Source of the DNA: VXNF01 sp965116465
Lineage (GTDB): Bacteria > Actinomycetota > Acidimicrobiia > Acidimicrobiales > CATQHL01
DNA: 64,000 nucleotides
Assembly: GCA_965116465.1 (NCBI GenBank)
Contig: OZ220687.1
Coordinates: forward strand, 1,364,001-1,428,000
Reading direction: 5' to 3'
Part shown: piece after piece, positions 8,369-16,478 of the stretch
Position numbering within the stretch: position 1 is the first letter of the stretch
Layout: every line of letters begins with the position of its first letter
The notes under the pieces: model-generated
Database searches by the model: none
What the model was told of the DNA's origin: nothing
The model's input: only the letters and a program-made list of their open reading frames with translations
Program-made: the position numbers and the translations under genes

Positions 8369-8394
8369 CGTCATTCCGGCGGAGGCCGGAATCC
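8369..8394. repeat. Dispersed 26-bp intergenic palindrome
   Basis: A copy of the palindrome cgtcattccggc...gccggaatcc that recurs at 12033, 40287, 45914, 61646, 62836 and 62949. It lies in the 260-bp gap 8182-8440, which holds no gene. Confidence 0.75.
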
Positions 8395-8440
8395 GGTCCG
8401 TGGCAGCCCGCCCAGTGTGCCGTTCAGCCGTCGCGGCGGA

Positions 8441-9883
8441 TCAGCCGGTGGGCGCGTCGCGCGGGGGCCCGGCCGGATCGGCCGGGGACTGCATGTCCGC
8501 AGCCCCACCGCCGTCCCCGACGGTCGTCCCGCCGTCGCCCGCTCCGGTGTCGGCGGGAACCATGTCCTGGGCCGGGGCCCCATTCTCGGTGGGGGTCATC
8601 TCGTCGCCGACAGCGGGTCCCGCGGGGGCCGGCGGCACCGAGTCGCCGCAGTAGATGTCGAACTCGAAGTCGAAGTGGTCGAAGGGGTTCGCGGCGGACC
8701 AGGCGAGGGTCCGGCTGTTCCCGCCGTCCACCACACAGCCGGCGGGCACGTTGCCGACGGTGACGGTGACGGCGCAGCCGACCACGGTGGTCGACGTGGT
8801 GGAGGCGGCCACCGCCGGGTAGGTGGCGACCGGCCCGAACTGCGGGATGTCGGGTGAGTGCACCGTGAAGCGGCCCTCGAACAGCTCCGAGGAGGCGGCC
8901 TGCGCCGCGGGCGAGGCGACGGGCACGCCACCGCAGGAGCGGTCGATGGCGTAGCTGACCGCGCCCTGGTTGAGCGATCCGGACACGTCCTGGATGATGG
9001 CGATGCGGGACGACTCGATGCGCACCAGCGGCGTGAGGTCGATGATGATGTTCGGCAGGGCGGCGTCGAAGCGCACAGAGCGGCCCCGGGGCACCTTCAC
9101 GTGCGCCGGCGCCGCCACGATCGACGCCCGGACCGGGCAGGCGTCGCCGGTGGCGCCCAGTTCGTACCGCGACGTGGCGCCGTCGCCATGCAGGGTGAAG
9201 GTGGTGCCGATGTCACAGCCCGTCGCCGAGGTCTCGGATTCCACCCGGACCATGTACTCGCCGACCGCGGCGGCCCGCCGGGCGCGTGCCACCAGGTCGG
9301 CGCCCGCGGGGGCGCCGGCCAGATCCTCCACCATGTCGTCCCCGCCGAGCGTGAAGTAGGTGCGATACGGCCGGATGCAGCCCCTGCCGGGGTTGAGGCG
9401 GATATTGAGCCTGGACGCGCCGTCGGGCCGGCTCGAGCTGATGACGCTCTCGTCGTGGTAGCTGCCGACGAGGTCGCCGGCGCTGTCGACCCAGCCGAGC
9501 TGGGCGGCGTAGAGGCACTCGGACTGCTCGGCCACCCGCACCCGGGCCGAGAACCGGAACACGCACTCGGTCAGGCTGAGTGTCGTCCCCACTTGCTCGC
9601 CGGCGTCGACCCACGGCGAGGTGTAACCGACGGCGCCTCGCTGGGGAACGCAGTCGCCGAGGGCGCTGACGATGACCTGCACCTGCCAGAGCCTGTCGGG
9701 CTCGCCGTCGTTGTCGGCGTCGGGGTTCTCCATGACGTTGGTGAAGCTGAAGACCGTGGTGGGGCGCGCCGGCTCATCCTCGTCATCGTCCTGCGCACTG
9801 AGCGGCGCGGCTATCAGCGCCGGGACGGCTACGAGCAGGCTGAGGACGGCGAACGTGGTGGTGAAGTGCCGGAGTCTCGACAC
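8441..9883 (-). CDS. Secreted paralogue 2, with C-terminal GPPRDAPTG tail (480 aa)
   Basis: A signal peptide (FAVLSLLVAVPALIAAPLSAQ) precedes an acidic segment and a Cys-containing region. IIQDV.GSLNQGAVSYAIDRSCGG and DHFDFEFDIYCGDS align with the preceding gene. The C-terminal 75 residues are low-complexity, rich in Gly, Asp and Pro, and end GPPRDAPTG, matching the ends of the next three paralogues. It has no RIVAR-FFP repeats. An envelope or extracellular protein is likely; role unknown. Confidence 0.75.
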   Translation of the reverse strand: MSRLRHFTTTFAVLSLLVAVPALIAAPLSAQDDDEDEPARPTTVFSFTNVMENPDADNDGEPDRLWQVQVIVSALGDCVPQRGAVGYTSPWVDAGEQVGTTLSLTECVFRFSARVRVAEQSECLYAAQLGWVDSAGDLVGSYHDESVISSSRPDGASRLNIRLNPGRGCIRPYRTYFTLGGDDMVEDLAGAPAGADLVARARRAAAVGEYMVRVESETSATGCDIGTTFTLHGDGATSRYELGATGDACPVRASIVAAPAHVKVPRGRSVRFDAALPNIIIDLTPLVRIESSRIAIIQDVSGSLNQGAVSYAIDRSCGGVPVASPAAQAASSELFEGRFTVHSPDIPQFGPVATYPAVAASTTSTTVVGCAVTVTVGNVPAGCVVDGGNSRTLAWSAANPFDHFDFEFDIYCGDSVPPAPAGPAVGDEMTPTENGAPAQDMVPADTGAGDGGTTVGDGGGAADMQSPADPAGPPRDAPTG

Positions 9884-9984
9884 GGTGCGGGGCCCCCTCG
9901 GTGAGGTGCGATGGAAATCGATGGTGGATTCAGCGTAGTGGTCGGCCCCTGCGGGTTAGGGGATACAGGGTTCGGGCAAAACGG

Positions 9985-10015
9985 CGAGGGGGCCGGCACT
10001 CGGCCGGCCCCCTCG
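9985..10015 (-). terminator. Terminator hairpin of secreted paralogue 3
   Basis: A perfect 13-bp stem (arms 9985-9997 and 10003-10015) has a 5-nt loop. On the minus strand it is followed by CCGTTTTG, and it lies 21 nt after the stop of the gene at 10037-11404. The same stem recurs at 12112 and 13864. Confidence 0.8.
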
Positions 10016-10036
10016 GGTTGAGAATCAAGAGTCGGG

Positions 10037-11404
10037 TCAGCCGGTGGCCACGTCCTGGGGCGGACCCGTGGCGCCGCTCCCGCGGGCGCCGCCGTCGTCG
10101 CCGAGGTCGATCATGCCGTCTTCGTCATCGCCGAGGTCGATCAGGTCGCCGCCGTCGTCGCCGACGTCGACCACGTCACCGCCGTCCGCGGCCCCTGGCG
10201 TGCAGTCGATGGTGAACTCGATGACCACCCGCTCGCCGGCGCTCACCAGGTCGACCGGCGAGTTGTGCTCCACCGAGCAGCCGGCGGGCACGCCCGAGAC
10301 CGCGACGGCCGCCTCGCAGGCCACGGCGTTCTCGTCCAGGGCGTAGGCCTTCGTGCCGTCGGCCGTGTTGTCGCCGATCGCGGCGCTGACGTTGAAGCGG
10401 CCCGTTCGCAGTTCCACGATGGTCACTGCCGGGTTGAAGATGATGCCGCCGATGCCCGCGGGCTCCAGGGCGCGGGGCAGCCCGGGTGCGCCGCAGGAGG
10501 CGCTGTAGTCGTACTCCACGCCGACGCCGCCGGCGTCACCGATGACGTTCTGCACCAGGTAGACCGTCGGGGCGGCCACGGTCACATCGAGCCTGGCGCT
10601 CAGGGCGGTGGTGGAAGAGCCGGCCTCGTCGAGGGTGGCGCGGTTGTCCGGAGGGTCGGTGGTGGCGGAGGTGGGGGGGCCGTTCATCACGACGACCGCG
10701 CTGTTGCTGCCCCTGGCGCCGGCGGCGAAGCCGTCGGGCAGGGCGGCCGTCACGGTGTAGATGCAGTCCCGGCCGTTGAACGAGCCGTCGACCAGCGTCA
10801 ACTCCACCTGGTTGACGCCGGCGTCGCTGACCTTCGTGTCGGCGCTGACGGTGCCGCACTCCGGGTCGGCCTTCGCGTTGTCCGGGACCTTCTCGGTGGC
10901 CGTCACCGTGAACGCGGTGTTCCTGATGGCTCCCAGGACCGCGGCCGTCGGGGGAACGGCGGCCTTGTCGCCGGAGGCGGGGGTGGTGTAGCCCGCCACG
11001 GTGAACGTCACCTTCTCGACCGAGTTGCAGGCACCCGTCACGAGCGTGCTGGCGCTGTTGGCGATGGCGATGGCGGCGGTGCAACGCGACCCGTCCGCCT
11101 GGACGAGAAACGCCTCCCACTCGTAGAAGCAGATGGTGTCGGTCACGACGGCGGTCTGGTCCGCGGTGCCCGTCCCGTCACCGCTGTCGGCCACCTCCAG
11201 CGTCACCGAGCCGGTGGGGCCGAACCCGTCGATGCCGGGATCGCAGCCGCCCTTGGTGCTCCACGAGACGGTGTAGGTACCGGCCTCGGTGTCGCTCGTG
11301 ATCGTGATCACGTCCTTGACCGCGGCCGCCGGACCGGATGCCAGCGCCAACACCGCTGCGAGCAGACCGGCGACACTCAGGACGCCGACCAGGATCTTTC
11401 TCAT
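10037..11404 (-). CDS. Secreted paralogue 3, acidic repeats and GPPQDVATG tail (455 aa)
   Basis: MRKILVGVLSVAGLLAAVLA...AAA is a clear signal peptide, and AAGGA precedes the ATG. The mature part is Thr/Val/Ala-rich with about ten cysteines and looks beta-rich (VYLVQNVIGDAGG, VVIEFTIDC). The C-terminal 60 residues are Asp/Gly-rich repeats (VDVGDD, IDLGDD) and end GPPQDVATG. The N-terminus (VITITSD...TYTVSWSTKGGCDPG) aligns with paralogues 4 and 5. It has its own terminator, so it is probably monocistronic. Confidence 0.75.
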   Translation of the reverse strand: MRKILVGVLSVAGLLAAVLALASGPAAAVKDVITITSDTEAGTYTVSWSTKGGCDPGIDGFGPTGSVTLEVADSGDGTGTADQTAVVTDTICFYEWEAFLVQADGSRCTAAIAIANSASTLVTGACNSVEKVTFTVAGYTTPASGDKAAVPPTAAVLGAIRNTAFTVTATEKVPDNAKADPECGTVSADTKVSDAGVNQVELTLVDGSFNGRDCIYTVTAALPDGFAAGARGSNSAVVVMNGPPTSATTDPPDNRATLDEAGSSTTALSARLDVTVAAPTVYLVQNVIGDAGGVGVEYDYSASCGAPGLPRALEPAGIGGIIFNPAVTIVELRTGRFNVSAAIGDNTADGTKAYALDENAVACEAAVAVSGVPAGCSVEHNSPVDLVSAGERVVIEFTIDCTPGAADGGDVVDVGDDGGDLIDLGDDEDGMIDLGDDGGARGSGATGPPQDVATG

Positions 11405-11536
11405 GTCGCTTGCCGTCCTTGCCTTGGTTTCACGAGGCGCCCGACGACCCGCTGCGGGCCGGCTGCCTCACTCGAACAGGGAGATGAGACTAGTTCCGGC
11501 CCCGCGGCAGGCAAAATCCGCTCCGGGGCCGAGCGG

Positions 11537-11821
11537 TCAGCCGGCGGCGGGGACTCCGGCGACGAGGATGGTGGCGAACATGCCCACCACCGCCAACGCG
11601 AACCCGATGATCATGTACGTGACCGTCCTGAGGTCGCGCGACAGTTCGGTGCGGAGTTCCGCGAGATCGGCCTTGGTGGCGAGTTGCGCGAGGTCGGCCT
11701 TCGTGGCCAGTTGCTCCCAGTCGGGCGGAAGGCGCTCGATCAGTGCGTCGGCCGTCTCGGTGTCCATGTGTTCAGCCAACCTGCGGTGCAGCACCACGGT
11801 CTTCAACTCGCTTGCCGTCAT
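11537..11821 (-). CDS. Membrane-anchored coiled-coil protein, family A copy 4 (94 aa)
   Basis: The shortest and most diverged family A member. It keeps ALIERLPPDWEQLATKADL, a short coil with a duplicated LATKADL segment, and the C-terminal transmembrane helix (IIGFALAVVGMFATILVAG). The leader at 11822-11945 is recognisable but diverged. It sits inside the array of secreted paralogues. Confidence 0.7.
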   Translation of the reverse strand: MTASELKTVVLHRRLAEHMDTETADALIERLPPDWEQLATKADLAQLATKADLAELRTELSRDLRTVTYMIIGFALAVVGMFATILVAGVPAAG

Positions 11822-11945
11822 TGGTCGTCCCTGCTCGTCTCGGCCTGCTGGTTGCGTTCCCGCTTGCGGGACGAGTCGACTTCGGTATCCGGGCCATGAG
11901 GGCTCCTCGCCAATCGGGAGCAGACATTACTCCGATCCGGAGAAG
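11822..11945 (-). promoter_or_regulatory. Diverged leader of coiled-coil copy 4
   Basis: The leader keeps GAGGAG, ATG 11897 and a 41-codon ORF (11772-11897). The peptide has about 14 substitutions relative to the other copies, yet its length and its 50-nt overlap with the gene are unchanged. Confidence 0.45.
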
Positions 11946-12032
11946 TATGGCAACAGACAACAATCGGAGCTTTGGTCACTGTCCGGCGAAGGCGGGGATC
12001 CATTCTGCGAGCGCAGGTTTGCGGCTTGCCCT

Positions 12033-12058
12033 GGATTCCGGCCTGCGCCGGAATGACG
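12033..12058. repeat. Dispersed 26-bp intergenic palindrome
   Basis: A copy of the ggattccggcc...ggccggaatgacg palindrome, with a decayed relative at about 11985-12010 and a half-copy at 12069-12081. The gap 11946-12111 holds no gene. Confidence 0.7.
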
Positions 12059-12111
12059 AAGGGGAGGGGCCGGAATGACGAAGAGAGGGCTGCGGGAGCA
12101 GGCCTGGAAAA

Positions 12112-12148
12112 CCCCGAGGGGGCCGGCACTTGGCCGGCCCCCTCGGGG
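12112..12148 (-). terminator. Terminator hairpin of secreted paralogue 4
   Basis: A perfect 16-bp stem (12112-12127 and 12133-12148) has a 5-nt loop and is extended by two A-T pairs. On the minus strand GGTTTTCC follows. It starts 18 nt after the stop of the gene at 12167. Confidence 0.8.
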
Positions 12149-12166
12149 TTGGAATCCAGGGATCGG

Positions 12167-13648
12167 TCAGCCGGTGGGCGTGTCCATCTTCGGGCCGTCG
12201 TCCATGTCGCCGCCGTCCATGTCGTCGGCACCGCTCATGTCGTCAGCACCGTCCATGTCGTCGCCGCCGCTCATGTCGTCAGCACCGTCGTCGGCCGGCG
12301 CCTCGGGCTCGGGCTCGGGCGCACGGCAGTCGACGTCGAAGCCGATGATGACCCGCTCACCGGAGGTGGCCAGGTTTGCCGGCGAGTTGGACTGCACCGT
12401 GCAGTGTGCGGGCACGCCCCTGATGGACACGCTCGCCTCGCAGGCGTTGCCCTCGGCATCGAGCGCCGCAACCGGCATGGGATCTCCACTGTCGTGGTTC
12501 CCGGTGAGGGCGCCGCTGATGTTGAAGGCACCCGTGCGCAACTCGACCACGGTCTCGCCGCCGACCGTGCTGATGCCGCCCGGGGCCTCGGAGGGCTCGA
12601 GGATGCCCGGCAGACCGCCCGTCGAGCAGTCCTCCACGCCGGCCAGCTTGTACGTGGCGCCGGCGCCACCGGCGTCACCGTGGACACGCTGCACCAGGAA
12701 GACGTTCCGCATGGAAACCGTGACCGTGAGGGTCCGGTTGTCGACTTCGGCGGCCGCTATTCCCGCAGCGTCGGCGTCGGCGGCCGCATTCGGCACCGGG
12801 TTGACGCCCTCGGCAACCGTGCTGCCCTTGCTGCCGGCCTCGAAGCCGTCGGGCAGAGCGACGGAGATGTCGTAGGCGCAACTGCCGGTGTTGTCACCGG
12901 TGTCGATCGGATCATCAGGGATCAGATTCGTCACCTTCAGGGTGACCATGTTGGCCTGCCCCTCCTCAGCGACTTCGGCATCGCCGCTGTCACCGGCGCA
13001 AGCCTCGTTGGGATCGGCGCCCTCCGCCAGACCCACCGGCGTGGCGGTCACGGTGAACGTGCTCGCCGCGACGGCGCCGTCGTTGAGAGCGTTCCGCTCC
13101 TCGGCGACCTTCACGGTCGAATCGACGGTGCCGCCGTTGCACGGTCCCTCGCCTGCGGCGGTGTCAGCCGCGATGTCCTCGAGCGTGCAGAGTTCCTGCG
13201 CGGCGACCGGGGCGCCCACGATGGTCACGACGATGTCGGACATCGTCGCGCAGTCGGCTCCCGCAGTGAGTGCGCGGACGCCACCGCTCTCAGCGCCGAG
13301 GGTGGTGGAACAGACAGCGCCATCGGAGTTGACGAAGCTCGCCTCGTACTTGTATTTGCAGTCGGTGTCGATGACGATGGCGTCCTCGACGGTGGTGGCC
13401 GTAGCCGTGACCGTGGCATCGGTCACGGTCAGCGTTATCGATCCGCTCGCACCCGAGGTGCCCGAGCCGGGATCGCAACCACCCAGCGTCTCCCACGACA
13501 CCGTGTAGACACCGGTGGGGTTACCGGAGGCCGAGGGCGCTGAGACCTTGATCACGTCCTTGGCGGCCGAGGCGGGGCTGGAGGCCAGCGCCAGTACCAC
13601 AGCCAAAAGACCGGCGACACCGAGGACGCCGGTCAGAATCTTTCTCAT
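12167..13648 (-). CDS. Secreted paralogue 4, Met/Asp-rich repeats and GPKMDTPTG tail (493 aa)
   Basis: The open frame extends to 13711, but ATG 13648 (MRKILTGVLGVAGLLAVVLA) begins the signal peptide and has AGGAAAGGAAA upstream. The mature region is beta-rich with cysteines and shares most of its C-terminal half with paralogue 5 (STVGGETVVELRTGAFNIS, VPAHCTVQSNSPANLATS), a recent duplication. The tail is an array of DDM/GADDM units ending GPKMDTPTG. The Asp/Met-rich tail could bind metal ions; that is inference. Confidence 0.75.
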   Translation of the reverse strand: MRKILTGVLGVAGLLAVVLALASSPASAAKDVIKVSAPSASGNPTGVYTVSWETLGGCDPGSGTSGASGSITLTVTDATVTATATTVEDAIVIDTDCKYKYEASFVNSDGAVCSTTLGAESGGVRALTAGADCATMSDIVVTIVGAPVAAQELCTLEDIAADTAAGEGPCNGGTVDSTVKVAEERNALNDGAVAASTFTVTATPVGLAEGADPNEACAGDSGDAEVAEEGQANMVTLKVTNLIPDDPIDTGDNTGSCAYDISVALPDGFEAGSKGSTVAEGVNPVPNAAADADAAGIAAAEVDNRTLTVTVSMRNVFLVQRVHGDAGGAGATYKLAGVEDCSTGGLPGILEPSEAPGGISTVGGETVVELRTGAFNISGALTGNHDSGDPMPVAALDAEGNACEASVSIRGVPAHCTVQSNSPANLATSGERVIIGFDVDCRAPEPEPEAPADDGADDMSGGDDMDGADDMSGADDMDGGDMDDGPKMDTPTG

Positions 13649-13863
13649 CTGGCTGTTTCCTTTCCTTGATTCCCCGAGGCTCCCCGGCGCGCTCCGGGAC
13701 GGATACCTCACTACAACGGAATTATTATCCTACACCCCATTGACGCCGCCGGCGAAATCGCTCGTGTCCGCGAGCTATGGCGCGCGGCCACTCGGGAGCC
13801 CGGTGAAGGGGAGGGGCCGGAATGACGACTGGGAGGGGCTGCGAGAGCAGACCTGGAAAACGG

Positions 13864-13894
13864 CGAGGGGGCCGGCACTTGGCCGGCCCCCTCG
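13864..13894 (-). terminator. Terminator hairpin of secreted paralogue 5
   Basis: The same 13-bp stem as at 9985 (arms 13864-13876 and 13882-13894), with CCGTTTTCC after it on the minus strand. It lies 21 nt after the stop of the gene at 13916. A half-copy of the dispersed palindrome lies just beyond, at about 13812-13825. Confidence 0.8.
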
Positions 13895-13915
13895 GGGTTG
13901 GAATCTAGGGTTGGA

Positions 13916-15415
13916 TTAGCCGGTGGCTACGTCCTCGGGCGGACCCATGTCGCCCATGTCGTCGCCGCCCATGTCGTCGCCGCCCATGTCGTCGCCGCCC
14001 ATGTCGTCGGCACCCATGTCGTCGGCACCCATGTCGTCGCCGCCCATGTCACCGGTGTCGTCCATCGGCTCGGGATCCGGCTCCGGCTCGGGCTCGGGCG
14101 CACGGCAGTCGACGTCGAAGCCGATGATCACCCGCGTATCCGAGGTCGCCAGGTTGGCCGGCGAGTTGGACTGCACCGTGCAGTGTGCGGGCACGCCGCT
14201 GATCGACACGCTCGCCTCGCAGGCGTTGCCCTTGGCATCGAGCGCCGCAACCGCCATGGGATCACCACTGTCGTGGTTCCCGGTGAGGGCGCCGCTGATG
14301 TTGAAGGCACCCGTGCGCAACTCGACGACGGTCTCGCCGCCGACCGTGCTGATGCCGCCCGAAGCCGCGGAGGGCTTCAGGATGCCGGGCAGACCGCCGG
14401 TCGAGCAGTCCGCCACACCGGCCAGCTCGTACGTGGCGCTGGCGCCACCGGAGTCACCGTGGACACGCTGCACCAGGAAGACATGCCGCTGGGAAACCTT
14501 GACCGTGAGGGTCGGGCGGTTGGCGGGGTTGTCGTCCGAATCGCTGGGCGTGTCGGGGTTGCTGTCGTCGTCGGCGGCGTCGGTAATCGGCGTCGGGTTG
14601 ACACCCTCGGAGACCGTGCTGCCCTTGCTGTCGGCTTCGAAGCCGTCGAGCAGAGCGACCGAGACGTCGTAGCGGCAGTTGTCCGTCTCACCGGGGGTCC
14701 CGTCGACCACGCTCAGGGTCACCTGGTTGGGCTGGCCTTCCTCGGCAACCTCGGCATCGTCGCTGTCGCCGGCGCAATCGTCGTGAGGATCGTCACCCTC
14801 GTTGACACCCACCGGCGTGGCGGTCACGGTGAACGTGCTCGCCGCGACGGCGCCGTCGTTGAGCTCGCTCCGCACCTCCTCGACCTTCACGGTCGTGAGG
14901 GTGTCAGCAGCGTCGTCACAGTTCTCGGTGTCGTTGTCGAGGTCGTCCTGCGTACAGAGTTCCTGCGCGACGTCCACGCCGCCCGCGATGGTCACGGTGA
15001 GGGTCACCATCGTGGCGCAGCCGGTCGCCTCCGTGAGTGTGCGTACGCCACCGCTCTCAGCCCCGAGAGTGGTGGTGCAGACGGCGCCATCATCGCTGAC
15101 GAAGCTCGCCTTGTACTCGTAGTTGCAGTTGGTGTCGATGACGATGGCGTCCTCGACGGAGGTGGCCGTGGCCGCAACCGTGGCATCAGTCACGGTCAGT
15201 GATACGGACCCGCTCGCACCCGAGGTGCCCGAGCCGGGATCGCAACCACCCAGCGTCTCCCACGACACCGTGTAGACACCGGTGGGGTCACCGGAGTCCG
15301 AGGGCGCTGAGACCGTGATCACGTCCTTGGCGGCCGAGGCGGGGCTGGAGGCCAGCGCCAGTACCACAGCCAAAAGACCGGCGACGCCAAGGACGCTGGT
15401 CAGAATCTTTCTCAT
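13916..15415 (-). CDS. Secreted paralogue 5, GGDDM repeats and GPPEDVATG tail (499 aa)
   Basis: The signal peptide MRKILTSVLGVAGLLAVVLA is preceded by AAGGGAAGGAAAA. The Cys-containing beta-rich body is closely related to paralogue 4, diverging mainly in the middle third. The tail has about seven GGDDM/GADDM pentads followed by GPPEDVATG. The pentads are encoded by near-identical 15-bp repeats (13950-14050), so length variation between strains is likely. Confidence 0.75.
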   Translation of the reverse strand: MRKILTSVLGVAGLLAVVLALASSPASAAKDVITVSAPSDSGDPTGVYTVSWETLGGCDPGSGTSGASGSVSLTVTDATVAATATSVEDAIVIDTNCNYEYKASFVSDDGAVCTTTLGAESGGVRTLTEATGCATMVTLTVTIAGGVDVAQELCTQDDLDNDTENCDDAADTLTTVKVEEVRSELNDGAVAASTFTVTATPVGVNEGDDPHDDCAGDSDDAEVAEEGQPNQVTLSVVDGTPGETDNCRYDVSVALLDGFEADSKGSTVSEGVNPTPITDAADDDSNPDTPSDSDDNPANRPTLTVKVSQRHVFLVQRVHGDSGGASATYELAGVADCSTGGLPGILKPSAASGGISTVGGETVVELRTGAFNISGALTGNHDSGDPMAVAALDAKGNACEASVSISGVPAHCTVQSNSPANLATSDTRVIIGFDVDCRAPEPEPEPDPEPMDDTGDMGGDDMGADDMGADDMGGDDMGGDDMGGDDMGDMGPPEDVATG

Positions 15416-15482
15416 CTCGCTGTTTTCCTTCCCTTGATTCCTAGAGGCACCCCAGCACGCGCCGGGACGGCTGCCTCACTCC

Positions 15483-15835
15483 AACAGGACCATTAGATTA
15501 CACCCCGGTAACGCTGCGAGCAACACCATTGCGGTGCCGCCCGCCGCGGCGCCCCGCCGCACCGGGAAACCCGGCCCCGAAGACGGGCCCGGGACATCCC
15601 CACCGGTTCGAAATCCGTAGCCCGTGTCCGGCTGGGAAACCCCGCCGGGCACTGCGCCTGGAAACCGAACCGAAACGGCGGAGCAACGGAGCGAACCCCG
15701 CCCTCCGTGGCGTCGCCGGCGACACTAGCAGCCCCCGCCGCCCCCCGCGTGCCTCGTGGCCGGTGTCACCCCGCGGCTCGGTCGCGAGGTGCGATAGCCC
15801 ACCCGCCCCACGTTCCGCCGCCGGCCGGCCCCCTC
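15483..15835. other. Intergenic stretch without recognisable gene
   Basis: GC-rich sequence between the array of secreted paralogues and the coiled-coil relic. No ORF with a Shine-Dalgarno, RNA gene or ordered repeat is seen. Confidence 0.5.
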
Positions 15836-15921
15836 AGCCGGCGCCGCCGGTGAACAGGGCGAGGTAGATGGGGGCCATCATCGCCGCCACGCCCACCAGG
15901 ATCACGTAGGTGTGCTGGGCG
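15836..15921 (-). pseudogene. 3' remnant of a family B coiled-coil gene
   Basis: These bases are almost identical to the 3' end of the intact gene at 24868-25326. They encode its last about 27 residues (HTYVILVGVAAMM.PIYLALFTGGAG) plus the stop. Identity ends at 15921, where the PIN/ImmA module begins. The matching 5' end lies at 17620-17637. Confidence 0.75.
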
Positions 15922-15941
15922 CGACCCTACCAATCTCGCCG

Positions 15942-16478
15942 CTACGCGAGTATTCCTTGCTCATGCGCCCAGGCGAATAGTCCCCTACCATCGGTCGGTA
16001 GGCGCATGTCCGTCGCTCGCAGCTCATCGACTAGCGTTTCGGCCTCAGAACGGTTCAGTTCGCCCTGTCGGACTCCTTGGACGACGAGCCACAGTGAGCC
16101 GCGGACCAGGATGCCGTCCCGTTGCGCTATCCGACTAGCGGCACGGTCGTCAATGATCGCCACCGCCCCGTGAACGCTCGCCCATGCCAACACAGCAGCC
16201 TCACCAGTGTTCTTTGTCGAACCGCCACCCAGTTGCGTCTTGTAGCGAGCAAACGCAGCGAGTTCGCGTACCTCTGAGAGTTCAACCGGATTCAGCCAAT
16301 CTGCTGTCAGCACGTCTGCGAGGTCCGGCAACTCCGCAATTCCCGCAAGAATCTCGGTTCGCACTTCGACGGGAACCATGCATTGATGCGGGTTGACGAT
16401 CGCCTTGAGCGTTGACAGCCTTCCGGCGCGGGCAAAGTGACTCAGAGGCGTATTGTCAAAGATCAGCGATGGATTCAC
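15942..16478 (-). CDS. PIN-like nuclease of an ImmA/IrrE module (178 aa)
   Basis: The N-terminus LIFDNTPLSHFARAG has the DxxxL start of PIN-like proteins of the DUF3368/COG2405 type. Later acidic residues (TGEAAVLAW, VAIIDDRAASRIA) are where PIN active-site residues fall. The probable product is a ribonuclease toxin or effector. GTG 16478 overlaps the stop of the upstream XRE-ImmA gene as GTGA, so the two are translationally coupled. The pair replaces most of a coiled-coil gene, consistent with mobility. Confidence 0.75.
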   Translation of the reverse strand: MNPSLIFDNTPLSHFARAGRLSTLKAIVNPHQCMVPVEVRTEILAGIAELPDLADVLTADWLNPVELSEVRELAAFARYKTQLGGGSTKNTGEAAVLAWASVHGAVAIIDDRAASRIAQRDGILVRGSLWLVVQGVRQGELNRSEAETLVDELRATDMRLPTDGRGLFAWAHEQGILA

